A DNA stretch of 64,000 nucleotides, from NCBI GenBank assembly GCA_030737835.1, contig JAUJYN010000012.1, positions 11,208,729 to 11,272,728 on the forward strand, given 5' to 3'. Made by a program: the position numbers and the translations under genes. Every line of letters begins with the position of its first letter. Position 1 is the first letter of the stretch. The notes under the pieces were generated by a model. The model saw only the letters and a program-made list of their open reading frames with translations. It was not told the DNA's origin and ran no database searches. Positions 22,046-33,608 of the stretch are shown piece after piece. This DNA comes from Acorus gramineus. Taxonomy: Eukaryota; Streptophyta; Magnoliopsida; Acorales; Acoraceae.

Positions 22046-22323
22046 TAGACCTTTAATTAATTTTCCCATAAACTTTTAAGAGCTTGTTATACACACTCCA
22101 ATTCAGCCTATTTTCAATCTGTCAAACTTCCAATGATGTTTATGTTTTGTTGAATGAAGTATTTAATTTAATTTTGTGATTAGGTGGGTTTGTATGATTA
22201 ATTGGAGTATATATTTTATTTTTTTAACATACATGTTTTATTGAAGAAATATATATTTTTTAAAAAATAAAACTCTTAGAGGAGTTGAAATGGACTGAAT
22301 GTAACAATATTCAACTTTTAAAC

Positions 22324-22907
22324 TTGGGGTGCAACTCCGAAGGATGGGGTCGGATTGAAGCTTAACCCAAATTCAACTCGAGGTTGGAGAAAGCCAACCC
22401 AAGCCTAACTCAACTCGACCCTGGGGTTTTAGAAGCCCAATCCTAACCCAACCCATTGGGTTTGGTTCGGGTTCGATTCGGGTTGACTTGGGTTCATGTT
22501 AGGGTTGGGCTCGGGCCGGGTTCTGGTCTGACTTCTAAAATGTATCATTCTAAATAATTAAAACTTTGTAAAAGTCAATGTTCCACATAGAAAAAATAAG
22601 AAAGATGAAATTAAGGAACATTTTTATAAAAAAATATAGAAATGAAATATTTATAGGTAAAAATAAATTAAACAATTCAAATTCTATTTCATGATACATT
22701 AAAAGAAATTAAAATATGACTTAGAATATTTAAATTTATCATCCCTACTTCGGGTTCGGGTTGGGGTTCGGTTTCCAACCTCTTAACCTAAATCCAACTC
22801 GAATTAAGTTCGGGTTGCTCGGGTTCAGGTTGAACCAGTACGCTAAAACCCCAACTCACTCAAATGTCAGGTTGGGTCGGGTTCAATCCATCTAAGTTGT
22901 ACCCTTA
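22324..22907. mobile_element. hAT-like non-autonomous element
   Basis: The ends are an imperfect inverted repeat (left TTGGGGTGCAACTCC, right reversed TAAGGGTACAACTTA). The outer 150 bp on each side is rich in GGGTTGGGTTCGGGTC-type repeats, and the middle is AT-rich. An 8-bp flanking repeat with one mismatch (TTTTAAAC at 22316-22323, TTCTAAAC at 22908-22915) fits hAT insertion. It has no coding region and is 584 bp long. It resembles in design the element at 34717-35266. Confidence 0.65.
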
Positions 22908-22916
22908 TTCTAAACT

Positions 22917-23034
22917 GAAATGGGCTGTTTGGATAGCGACATAGAGGGAATAAGAGAGAATAAGTCCAAAAAAATGTTTGTTTGGAAAGAATAAAATAAT
23001 ATAGTTATGCAAGAACATGTGAGATTAAGTTTTT
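22917..23034. mobile_element. MITE family B, copy 2, left part
   Basis: The sequence CTGTTTGGATAGCGACATAG and the GGAATAAGAGAGAATAAG that follows resemble the left end of family B copy 1 (CTGTTTAGATAGAGAATTAA). The copy is cut here by the solo LTR at 23040-23926 and continues at 23932. Confidence 0.45.
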
Positions 23035-23039
23035 ATTTA

Positions 23040-23926
23040 TGAAGAGGGTGTTTTCCTTCAATAAGAGTTGTCGGGCAGGAGGTTTGCTCCCGGGTGAAGG
23101 TTTGGATCATCGCGTCTAAGATTATGCAACAAGAGAGCCTAGGGGACACCGGTGTGGTGCTTGCCGAAAAAAACTCCGACGCTCAAGTCAGTTGAGTAAA
23201 TGAATAGAGAAGATGAAGTGAAGAAGTAGAAGATTTTGGAACCATAATTGCTTACTTATGATATGCCTCTCTCTCCTCCTTTCATTGCCCTTATAGCCGA
23301 GTAAGTGGTCATGTCATTTCCCGTCTAGACGTCTCTCTGTCCCAATTGGAATCTTTAGACATGGAAGATTTAATGGGATTCGAAATTGGGGGTTCTGTTA
23401 TAACGTCGTGGCCATGTGTAGCTCTCTCATTGCCTCTAACTGTGATTGTAACGAACAGTGGCAGACCGCTTGTCAGGGTTAGGGCACATCTTTGTCAATT
23501 CAACGGAGCAATGCAGCCTTAGCAATGCCTTGTGGTGTCAATGGTCTCTTTCCTCCTTTGATTAAAATCGGGTTTGAACCCATGTTAGGATGATTAGCTT
23601 GGAGACGCCCCAACAGTCATATTGGTTATGAGATGCTAGTCTGGTGGATCGGCCTTGACCATCTTTAAGATGTGATAGTCTGGTCACAATTGTGGTCTCC
23701 TCGTCATAATACCTTTGGCGGAGAAGACACAGTTCGAGGTGCCCTACTCGGGTTAAGTGATCCCCGAGCAGGACTTCGTGAGTAGAATTCCTTCGACGAG
23801 TCATCCTGCCGCTCTCTCCTGTTGAAGGTTATTTGGTTCCAACCTAGGCCGGGTCACACAACCCATTTGCTCGATTAACCGAGACACGAGGCGTCCTCAG
23901 GAAGAGCAAAAAATTTTCCCTCTACA
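23040..23926 (-). mobile_element. solo LTR of a retrotransposon
   Basis: An 887-bp block starts TGAAGAGGG and ends CCCTCTACA, so its termini are TG...CA with a 9-bp inverted repeat holding one mismatch. A perfect 5-bp duplication ATTTA flanks it (23035-23039 and 23927-23931). Orientation is minus: on that strand there is a TATA-like GGCTATAAGGGC near 23295, followed by CTCAACTGACTTGAGCGTCG, which resembles the R/U5 region of plant Gypsy-type LTRs. There is no internal domain or second LTR next to it, so it is the product of LTR-LTR recombination. It split a MITE of family B. Confidence 0.85.
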
Positions 23927-23931
23927 ATTTA

Positions 23932-24260
23932 TATTCCAGGTTCATAAAATTGTGTAATTCTATCAAATCCATTCCACTGGTATAAGTGGTTCATATGTCA
24001 TCACCTCTTATATATCAATCAATTTACTACTCAAATTTTTTTATATTTTATAAATTTTTTATCCACATTTTATGTACACATTTTATAAATATTTACATTA
24101 TATTTTCTAACGAGAATAACTAACAACACAATACCAAAAAATACCATATTTCTTATTTATAATTAAATAATCATACCCATCATAAAAAAAAAAATTGATT
24201 TATTTTTTATTTATACTAAAATAATTATTTATATTACAATAACTTACGTTGGTAGTAAAA
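23932..24260. mobile_element. MITE family B, copy 2, right part
   Basis: The sequence CCATTCCACTGGTAT and TTCATATGTCA, then CTCTTATATATCAATC, matches the reverse complement of 32455-32530. Further on, TTTTCTAACGAGAATAACTA is the reverse of the TTAGTTATTCTCGTTAG block at 4247-4261. Together with 22917-23034 it makes one older element that the solo LTR entered. Confidence 0.55.
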
Positions 24261-24519
24261 TTTAAAAAGAATTAAAAACACCACACTATCCCTGATATTT
24301 TATTTTCCACCAATCCACCAATATATGCCATGTATGGGCCACAATGTAAATTTAAAAAATTAATTAAAAAATAAATTGAGGTTCAAAATCTCTCTCAACT
24401 TAACGCGGTTGCAGATTTTTCTCCTCCCATTTCATGATCCACATTTCCTCCTCCCCACAAAATATACAAAACCTCCAATCCCACATCAAACACAAACCTT
24501 GATTTTTTGCAATCCATCA

Positions 24520-27500
24520 ATGGCGACTGCTTCGCTTCTCGAACCCATCTCCCTCACAAGAGGAGGAGGAGAACCCAAACTCCCCCTTCTCAAATGGAGC
24601 CCCCTCTCACCCACCCATCTCTCCCTCCACCTCCTCCCCTTCAAAAACCCAACCTTTCCCAAACCCCAATCAAGACCCACCATCAAATCCTCCCTCAAAT
24701 CCACCCCACAATCGATACCCATCACAAATCCCTCAAAACAAACCAACCCATTCGAGCAAGCGATGAGCGCCATCTTGAAAACCTTGAAATCCCTCCAAAA
24801 ACCCACTCTGACTGTGGTCCTTTTGGGCCTCCTGTTGACTATGGACCCTCATTCGGCGCTCGCGGCCTCCGGTGGGAGAATGGGTGGCCGTTCATTCTCT
24901 TCTTCTTCGTCGTCGTCTTCTTCGTATTCGTCGAGGAGATACTCGGCTCCATCGGGTTCGGGTTTTTCGTATTCGGTTCCGTACTACGCCCCATCGCCTT
25001 TCGGGGCCGGGGTTTATGTGAGTCCCGTTTTCGGGTTCGGCGCCGGTTCGGGTTTCGTTCTGCTCATGATGGGTTTTGCGGCTGTGATTTTGCTTTCGGG
25101 ATTTTTGTCGGATAGGTCCGATGATGGTAGCATTTTGACTGAGACCCAGAAGACCAGTGTGATCAAACTTCAGGTTTTTGATGGGTGTTCTGATCTTTAC
25201 TTTGACAAAAATGGAAGCTTTGTTATTTTAGTTATCATTATAGATTTATAGTGTGTTTTTTTATTTGTTTATGCGTATTGTTTTAAATCTATCAGTGTTT
25301 GTTTGTAGGTTGGGTTATTGGGGATGGCACGGTCATTTCAGAGAGATCTCGATCGGATTGCTGAAATTGCCAACACATCGACATCAGAGGGTTTGAGCTA
25401 TGTGTTGACAGGTATAGCTGCGAATGCCTTGGTATCGGTTTCTTCTCTATGTTGCATAATATCAGGTCATGCATGTTCATCAATCGTTGTAGCAATGCAA
25501 CATTCCAAGTTCTATAAAATTGGTGGACGCCGCCCTTTTTCCATAAAAATGGGGAGGAATTCCTTATCTTTTGAAGTTTCTTCTACTTTGATGTTAAATC
25601 ATCCAACTGAATGCATTTACCGCGTCCCCCCTTATGGGAAGTGACATAGGGTTATTCGGCCCCAATCCATGCAGAATAAGCAAATTTCTGTTTGATTGTA
25701 TTTTCTGTTATTCTCATTGTCATTGGGAAACGTAAAAGTGACATTTTTGTTGTTTGGTTCACCTTCGATAAAGTGATAATAAATGGTGGATAAAAGATGA
25801 ATAAGAATTTGTGACTTTTTAAATGACTATACCCTTGAATAAATGTGAGAGATGTGTGACTGATTGGATATATGTGACAGTTTTTGGAATGTGTGTGTGA
25901 AACTGCTAGGTTTTTAAAATGACAGAGAAGGGTTTTTTTATTCCTTTGGGATAAATAAGCCCAATAAGCAATTCTCACATTCCATTGGAATTGTTATCAG
26001 GCTTTATCCTAGCTTATCTAAACATAGCTATCAAAGTTTAAACAAACAGCGAATAAAGGTTATTCTGCAGTATTCACCCCTATTCTCTGTTTATTCTGGG
26101 ACACAAATGGGGGGTTAAAGTTTAAGTAATCAATTAATAATTGGTATTGAATGATGATGATACTTGACTTGGAATATACAGATAAATGAGTGAACCTTTT
26201 TTTTCTTATCGTACTTTCCATTTTTTACTTTTATGATTACTCACATTTATTTTCTCGTTGGGTGTAGAGACCACATTGGCATTGCTCCGACATCCAGATT
26301 GTTGTATCTCTGCATATTCATCTGTGAGTATTTATATTTTTCTTGGCATGCTGTATTATGCCTGTTCATTTCTAATATACTTCTGCCCATGCTCCCGTCA
26401 TGGTTTGTTCAATGAACGACGAATTCAAAAGATATTTGCTGAATTACTATTCTGTAAATAAATGACTCCATCTTATCATTTGATAAGTATAATTATCTTA
26501 ACCCAAATTAAACCCAGTAGCAATAATAAAGAATTTCATATATGTACTTTTCCTGTAATTTATGTGATATTACTTTCGAATTGGTTCTTGTACTACATTC
26601 CCCCAAGATTGTGACAATAAAATAGTTTTATTTTTAATTTTTTTAAAGTTATGTATATCATGCTTATTACTAATAATACCATGGGACAATTCTTTCAAAA
26701 GATTGGTTTTGTTTTGCATTTCTAGGAAAATTGTGGGTTCATATTCTATCATAATTTGTTTTGTTATGGTCTAAACATTCATTAATGAAATAGTAAGACA
26801 ACCTGATAATTCATTGTCAACATTGAAAATATTGCTTTATATCGGTGATGAATGAGATTGATCATGTGGATGTGATATGTTTAGATATGGCTCAGTGTTG
26901 GTACCTTAATAAATATCCTTCTTCACTCCTGGTCACCAATAAATGCATGTGAAGGTTGAATGCTTTAAAACCTGCTTTATTCAATGATGTATTGGCATTG
27001 GATTCTTATAAAGGAATGTTTTTCCACCACCTAATATTGTTGCTGAAAATTCCTTTTCATTGTGAATCAGGCTGTATTGAATATGTGCCCATGTTGGTCA
27101 CATAGAATGTGTTTCAACTATCAAAGTTGAATGCATATTCTCACTTTTGATAATTTATCAAAGGAGTATTGGTTATGTGCCCATGTTGGTCACATAGAAT
27201 GTGTTTCAACTATCAAAGTTGAATGCATATTCTCACTTTTGATAATTTATCAAAGGAGTATTGGTGTTGGGATTTTTATTAAGGGGAACCCTCACATTCT
27301 ATTGTTATTGCTGGAAGTCTTTTGCTATTAGTTTGGTTGTCTGAAGATGTTCTCATTCTTAACTCCTTTCCTGTAGGTGGATGTCAAAAGAAGCATAGAA
27401 GATGGAGAGAAGCGCTTCAATCAGCTTTCTATTGAAGAGCGGGGAAAATTTGATGAGGAGACATTGGTCAATGTAAACAATATTAAGAGACAGAGCACCA

Positions 27501-30500
27501 CCAGACAGAGATCTAATGGTTTCAGCAATGAATACATAGTGGTATATTTCTATTCATCTCATTATGGCTTTCATGCATCAAGATTCTAATTTATTGACCG
27601 CCGTATATTTTGAAATTGCTTAGGAATGCATTTCCAGTTGACTATATAATCGCCACTTCCTGTTTGTTAGTTAGTTGTTTGATAGTTGTTTTGGTACTCA
27701 AATGCATGATATCATTCATATAAAACTTTAGGTAGTACATCAGGTTTTGTAACTGATTCATCTTTTAATACCATCTTTGCTGTTTACAGATCTCTCTAAT
27801 GATGTAAGATCCTCATTGTTGTCTTGCAAAAATACCATCCAGTGTTTTTTTTTTTAATTTTATTGAGTCAAGAAATGCTATGATGAATCCCACGCTCTTA
27901 AATCATACTTTCTAATGCTCTATGATATGCACACACATGCAAGGTATATCAGATGCCTAGTATATTCTTCTGTAATCTAGATCCTTGTCATTTGATATTA
28001 CTTTGGCACTTAGACAAATTTTGCCGAGTATATATCAGAGAGAGAGAGAGCTGCATGCCTGCATGTGTCTTACACAGACTAACTCAATGTAAAAGTAAAT
28101 GCTCTGGTTTCAGTACAGAGTAGGAGAATATGATATTCTATATAAAAAAAAATCTTATGCGAAGTGATCCATTAGGCAAAGAAACAGCACTAGCATTATA
28201 AAGACAGCTCCAAAAATATGAAATCACCAACATTGTTTTGGGTTCATTAGAAAAAAAACATTGTCTTGGTTCATGATCATGCTAGCCTCATATCAGAATT
28301 TTTTAAAATAATCTGAATGACAAGGTACGGCCTCTCTTCATGTTAAATACCAATAAATAATTAATTATCAAGATAATCAAGGTTTCAAAAAAATTACCGA
28401 ACTAGTCAGTTTGACTAGTCAATCCTGCTATGTGGACGGTTCTATTATTTTATAGTTTCCTCTTGACTTGCCAATGGAAAGTTTTGGCTAGATAAAAATG
28501 TCGTTTTCATTGGCATTTTGGGACAGAACTTTTTTTATGCTATACATACAATTCATAGTGACATATTATCAAAGACTCCACTAGGAATGGTTTTCTTTGT
28601 TCTTTTTTTTTTTTTTTGGATAAAAGGTAGGCTAGTGCCTCTTCATTAAAAGAAATAGCCCAAATGTAAGGAAAAACAAACTAGCTGTGGGGGCAACCCA
28701 GCTAGAGAGCCAAAACGATAAATAATTAAAGGCAAAATACAAAGCAGAATAGGTTTCCGCCAAGCCCAACAGAAGTAGCAGAGACTAGCCATCGATCTCC
28801 AGTTTGCCCCCCCTCACGAAACCAATCCTCGCACCCACACAGGCATGACCCCAAGCTTTGATGAAGTTCACCGCCGACTCCCATACATTTTCAGGATAAA
28901 CTCTGGTATTTCGGAATACCCGGCTGTTACAAGCAAGCCATATAGCCCAAACGATCACTAGGACCAAGGATTGCAGTACCTTAGCCCGAGTGCTTTTGTC
29001 TCCCTTTGACTTCATTTTCCGACCGGCTTCCCACAGCCCCACTAGGAATGGTTGTTATATTCAGGTTGTTTGTTTTTTTAAGGCACCATGGGGAATGGCG
29101 TCTTGTAAAAAAAAAAAAAAACTCAATAAATGCCTTTTAAGGAACCACCCATTTAAGGCCTCTTGCCCTCTCTCAGTCTCTCTCCGCTCACCCGATAACA
29201 CTAAAAAAACCTAAATACGTGGGAGAGGGGGGGGGAGGGGGGTGTGGGGGGAGGAGATTTGCGAAGGGGAGTGGATGTGGACAGTTGGGAGAAAGGACAC
29301 TGTTTTGAATGGTGTATTTAGAGTTAAAAAATTCCGAAGTCCCAAAACACTAACAGAAATAGCGTTTCTATCTAGCCAAAAACTTAAAATGCCAAGAAAC
29401 AAATTAAAAAAAAAAATTCTCACATGGCAGGGTTGACTAGTCAAAATGACAAGTGTGGGAAAATTTGGAACTATGATTATTTTGGTTATTAATATTAATT
29501 GGTAATCAATATGGAGAAAAGACCCCAAAATTCTTTATTATCTCATCTCTTATTTGATCAGTAGGTATCTGGTTATCTGACATGTCCTGTGAAAGATGCA
29601 CTGGGTTAAATTTCTTGTATGAGTCCCAACCATATCTTAACATTCAACAGTTTGATGAAGATGTATGTTTTTGTGATGGAAAATTATTGAGATGGAAACA
29701 TCTGTTTATTGATTGATATTCTAACTCTTTATCACTTAAAACATAGATAAATTAAATTATATGAACACTGAATATATAGTGCTTGCAAATTGACACTGTT
29801 AATCCAAATGTAAAAAAAATCATGAGAAAACATTCAGATTAAGAAATGATTGGTGGAATTGCTCCTTAATGAACACGTGATGACGAGGATAAGAAATTCC
29901 AAATCTGCACAGCCCAGAGTTAAGATGGGAAACACCCCAGAACAACACACTGTGGATCAATCTTCTTCGTAACCGTTCCTTTGGAAATCGATTGGGTTAT
30001 CCACATTGATGACCTAAGGGTCATTATACTATCCTTCTTCTCTAGGCTAGTCGATTTCATGCAGTGCTCAGCAGTGTAAGTTAGGGGCTTTATTGTGTCC
30101 ACACACCATACATCTAATATTTGATGAAAATTTTAACTAATCACTTCTTTGAGATCAATGTAGAGGGATTCCTATTGTGTCCACACACCATTCATCTAAA
30201 ATTTGATGAAAATTTAACTAATCACTTTTTTGAGATCAATGTAGAGGGATTCCTGGTTGTTTTGGATTGTGTGGAGTATCCTTTGACTCAGCTAGACTGC
30301 AGGCAGCTTGAGTGGCTGCCTAATCCAAACCAAAGGCATCATTCAATGCTGATAATTTCTTGTTCATAACACAGGAAAAATTGTTCCTGCTGTCCAATTT
30401 TAGGTGTTTTGGTATTTTGGAATTTGGATGATTAATAGGGATCCATGATGGTTGTGCTGTTTATCATATTTACTAATAAGGGAGAGAATTTTAAGGGGCT

Positions 30501-31256
30501 ACGGTATCCCATCAGCTGTAAGTCATGGATGTGTGAGTTTGAATGAGATTCAGATAAAGGAGTGAGAAAATGTTTCTTTCAAATGAAATGGTGAAAGGAG
30601 TGTGATAAATGAGATTGCTTCCCTCCATCTGCTTGCATACGAAGAAGCAGCAGTTTTTAGTGTCATTCGTTTGCATGAAAATGAAAATTCATGACAGTAG
30701 TTGGGGATTCTTGTATCTTTTTTTTTTGGTGTAGGAAACTGTTTCATTTTATTTTCTGGTTAAACCTTATGCTATCAACATGAGTAAAACACAGGACCCT
30801 TTAGTGAAGAGGGGTTTGGTGTGTTATGTTCTGTAAGTATTAGATGACTTTACATATTTGCCAACAATTATGCATATTCATTTGCCTGCTCTTGCACCTT
30901 GTTTTAGCTTTTCCTTTTATTGCTTTTGCCAATACACGTCCATGTCCAGATTACAATTCTGGTGGCTGCTGAGGGAGTGCATAAACTGCCCATCATCAAT
31001 AGCAGTGCGGACTTGAAAGACGCATTGCAAAAGCTCGGTTCCATTCCCTCCAGAAAAACAATGGTAACAACAAACAAAGAACTTTACTGATGGAAAAACA
31101 GCATATATATTCGGCGTGGAAAAAATCAAATCAGATATCATTATCTTCTGCTCTTCTGTGCAGGCTGTTGAGGTTCTATGGACTCCACAGAATGAAAACG
31201 ACACTCTGTCAGAACGGGAACTACTCGAGGACTACCCACTCCTAAGGCCATTGTGA
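24520..31256 (+). CDS. FLAP1: DUF1517 plastid membrane protein (FLAP1-like)
   Basis: The family is conserved in oxygenic phototrophs. Arabidopsis FLAP1 is a chloroplast membrane protein that affects photoprotective quenching under changing light. Six exons give 394 residues: 24520-25173, 25309-25411, 26268-26323, 27377-27541, 30950-31063 and 31164-31256, all GT-AG and in frame. Residues 1 to about 75 are rich in Ser, Pro and Lys with no early acidic cluster, like a transit peptide. A hydrophobic stretch at 96-108 ends in SALAAS, a possible second processing site. A run of nine Ser at 127-135 precedes a GAGSGFVLLMMGFAAVILLS membrane segment near 175-195. The rest is the DUF1517 part (GMARSFQRDLDRIAEI, LLRHPDCCISAYSS, RFNQLSIEERGKFDEETLVN, YIVITILVAAEG). 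The product ends LLEDYPLLRPL. Introns carry a MITE, a LINE and two tandem duplications. The family call is firm; direct orthology with FLAP1 is inferred. Confidence 0.88.
25617..26118. mobile_element. MITE family A, copy 2
   Basis: This copy lies in FLAP1 intron 2 (25412-26267). It shares with copy 1 (6362-6892) the block TTATTCTCATTG..GGGAAACGTAAAA, then TTGTTGTTTGGTTCAC, then GATAAAGTGAT-ATAAATG and the right-hand TTTATCCTAGCTTATC. The ends are short inverted repeats with CCCCCCTTATGG at the left and AATGGGGGGTTA at the right. It makes up most of the intron. Confidence 0.6.
27082..27265 (+). repeat. perfect 92-bp tandem duplication
   Basis: Two identical 92-bp copies (27082-27173 and 27174-27265) begin TATGTGCCCATGTTGGTCAC and end CAAAGGAGTATTGGT. 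They lie in FLAP1 intron 3, about 110 bp upstream of exon 4. I see no difference between the copies, so the event is recent or an assembly artefact. Confidence 0.9.
28593..29038 (-). mobile_element. 5'-truncated LINE in FLAP1 intron 4
   Basis: The minus strand encodes VIVWAIWLACNSRVFRNTRV and ENVWESAVNFIKAWG, the C-terminal part of plant L1-type ORF2. The tail shows as a run of T at 28602-28617 on the plus strand. A perfect 15-bp target-site duplication CCACTAGGAATGGTT flanks the insertion (28578-28592 and 29039-29053). Insertion is antisense to FLAP1. The element is 446 bp, so it lost all but its 3' end during reverse transcription. The long duplication with no mismatch points to a fairly recent event. 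Confidence 0.85.
30091..30254 (+). repeat. 82-bp tandem duplication
   Basis: Two copies (30091-30172 and 30173-30254) start TATTGTGTCCACACACCAT and end AGAGGGATTCCT, with a few substitutions and a one-base indel. They lie in FLAP1 intron 4. No function is evident. Confidence 0.85.
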
Positions 31257-33608
31257 GAGTAAATAATCAATATGCACTTGTAAGAGGAAAATGTAAACCA
31301 TTCGGGGGCAGGCTGTTGTGCACTCTCATCTATATGTTGTATATACAAGTCTTTTGAGTGTTTATTAGTTTTAACTTGTGAGCAAAGGTTTTGTATCCTT
31401 TTTGTCTTGATGTACCCATGAATGAATACGATGGCCTTTGGTATTTGTAAATATCAGATAAGATTGTAAAGGTTTAAAGTGCAAGTAGATTATGTCCAGT
31501 GCAGCATTCCTTCCCAAGGCATGAATTATAAATTGCATGGTGCTATACTTATGCATTTGAGAATTTGAGGGAACTGCAGTCTCACATGATGTTTGAGGCC
31601 TTCATAAAGGGCGAGCTAACATGTTAAGCCAGTGAAACACTTTCTGATTGATTCTATTTTTTTTGCAGGAATCAATTTCAAACATGTTTTCAAACATTCC
31701 AAATAGTTGTGTATCTGTTTGAAAAGTTTATTTTTGATACAAGGGTCCTTCAAGGGCGACTTACCAGTCTCTAACATACATTGTAACTCATTATTAGTAC
31801 TAGACAAACTTGGATTAGCACATGAGGTTGTGAACCATTTTTTTTCACCTGCATCCAACAAGTCTCGAAAGATAAAACCCTCCTAGAATTGATATAAGCA
31901 TGGTATAAATCTGAATGTGATATTTTAATTCCATTTGACAACAAAGGTGATGAGTTGTTATACTGGTCTTTATATGTCAAAGATGAATCATAATTTATAC
32001 CATGTTTCATCTATTGATATACATAAAATAAATATTCTCACAAAAATGATTAATAAAAACTATGACATTTATTTTTCACTCTGTTGTATATTATCACACA
32101 TTATACAAAAGTGAATTTGTGTGTACATATTAAACCATATATCAACCAAAGATTAAAATAAAGGTTTATATAATAAAAAATAATTTTATAAATTTCTGAA
32201 AAAAAGTGAATTAAACTGTTTCAAAACTTTAGCCCCCTTTTTGTAGTGACATATATTATTCGGGGATAGATAATTATTCAAGTATAAAGAACTATATTAG
32301 TAGAAGAAAGCATTTTCATTTTCCATTTAATCGAAGTTTTAGCTTTCCCGTTAAAAAACATAATGTAATTTTTGTTCTTTGGTTGACCATTAATGCATTG
32401 TGAATAACATTTGTCTAGTTAATAATTTATAAAAGACGAGAAATAAATTGATATATGGATCTCATTGATTTATAAGAGATGATCTGACATATGAGTCCGT
32501 CACTCCATTGATACCAGTGGAATGTAAACTTTAGGAAGCGGTTGACACAGAAAAATAGACTGGATGAATGTTCTTTAGTTTGATTGTTTATATAATGAGA
32601 TTGAATGTATGGTAAGTTGCAATACCACCAAGACTATGGCCTTCACATGTGATCCCCAACATCAAGGCAATATGTTAGAAAATTTTCATATCAACTAATG
32701 AGATTTTTATCAATACGTGTCTGGATGAACGATACGTGTCTATCAAAAAGCAATAATATGATTTCTATTAGTGATTATTTAATTAATGAAAGATTTGTAT
32801 TAGTGATTTTTTAATTAATAAAAGGTTTTTTACTCTTTGATGGACACATGTGATTCATCCAAACATATACTGTTGAAAATTCCATTAGTACATACTGATA
32901 TGAAATTTTTTTCAATAGGTAGATGTCACAACATATGCACAATTGTTAGGGAAATTTAATCAAAATTCAAGAACAAAGTAGATCAGAGATGTACCTAGGA
33001 CTCTTGAATCCCACCAAAATACTCTACTGCTCAATACAGATTGACCCAAGACAAGTTATATTTTATATGTTAATGATATTTTATATGTTAAACAACAACT
33101 TCACTCCAATTGTGTTAATTAATTTGTAAATGGTATAATAATAATCAAATTTAAGATTTTTGGTGGAATTTGAGATTACCATAAAAAAATATCAGAATTT
33201 GATTCTACCATATTTTTTCATATGTTTTGATTTTAATTCTAGTAAGGCTCATAATTACCATCAAGATTATCACTAACTAAACACTGAATTTTATACATTT
33301 TTCTAATAATCTCACATAAAATCAAAATCCATCCCAAAATAACACGAACTGAATGGAGCCACCGACAAAAATTCTAAGCCCCAACTCCCAACCACATAAC
33401 CACTGCCAAGTACGCACAGGGACCTTTCCACAATTCGTTCTGTACTGAGGGGGCAAACATTAATATTTAGAATCTCCGGACAAAAAAAATTGGATCTTCC
33501 ATTCGCTATTTCATTCTTCCTCTCACAACACACGTCGAGGAACCCTAAAAAGTAAATTCGAAACCAAAGAGAATCGTCGAGGACTTCGACGAAGCAGAAG
33601 ACGAAGAG
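31257..33608. other. intergenic between FLAP1-like gene and UCR1
   Basis: The first part is the FLAP1 3' flank. Near 31895-32010 there is an imperfect inverted repeat with the shared motif CATGGTATAAAT. A MITE of family B fills 32225-32545. The rest is AT-rich with small tandem repeats (about 32745-32820, ATTAGTGATT-TTTAATTAAT units). I see no gene. Confidence 0.5.
32225..32545. mobile_element. MITE family B, copy 3
   Basis: The stretch TTATAAGAGATGATCTGACA and TATGAGTCC, then CCATTGATACCAGTGGAATG, is the inverted counterpart of 23970-24025. The left part carries AGTATAAAGAACTATATTAG and TTCCCGTTAAAAAACATAATG, like the TTCTCGTTAGGAAACGTAAT of copy 1. It has no coding capacity. Confidence 0.55.

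Noticed and set aside
24507..25115. Long second frame over FLAP1 exon 1
   Set aside because: It is an out-of-frame reading of the GC-rich exon; the FLAP1 frame continues in the next exons and has the DUF1517 motifs.
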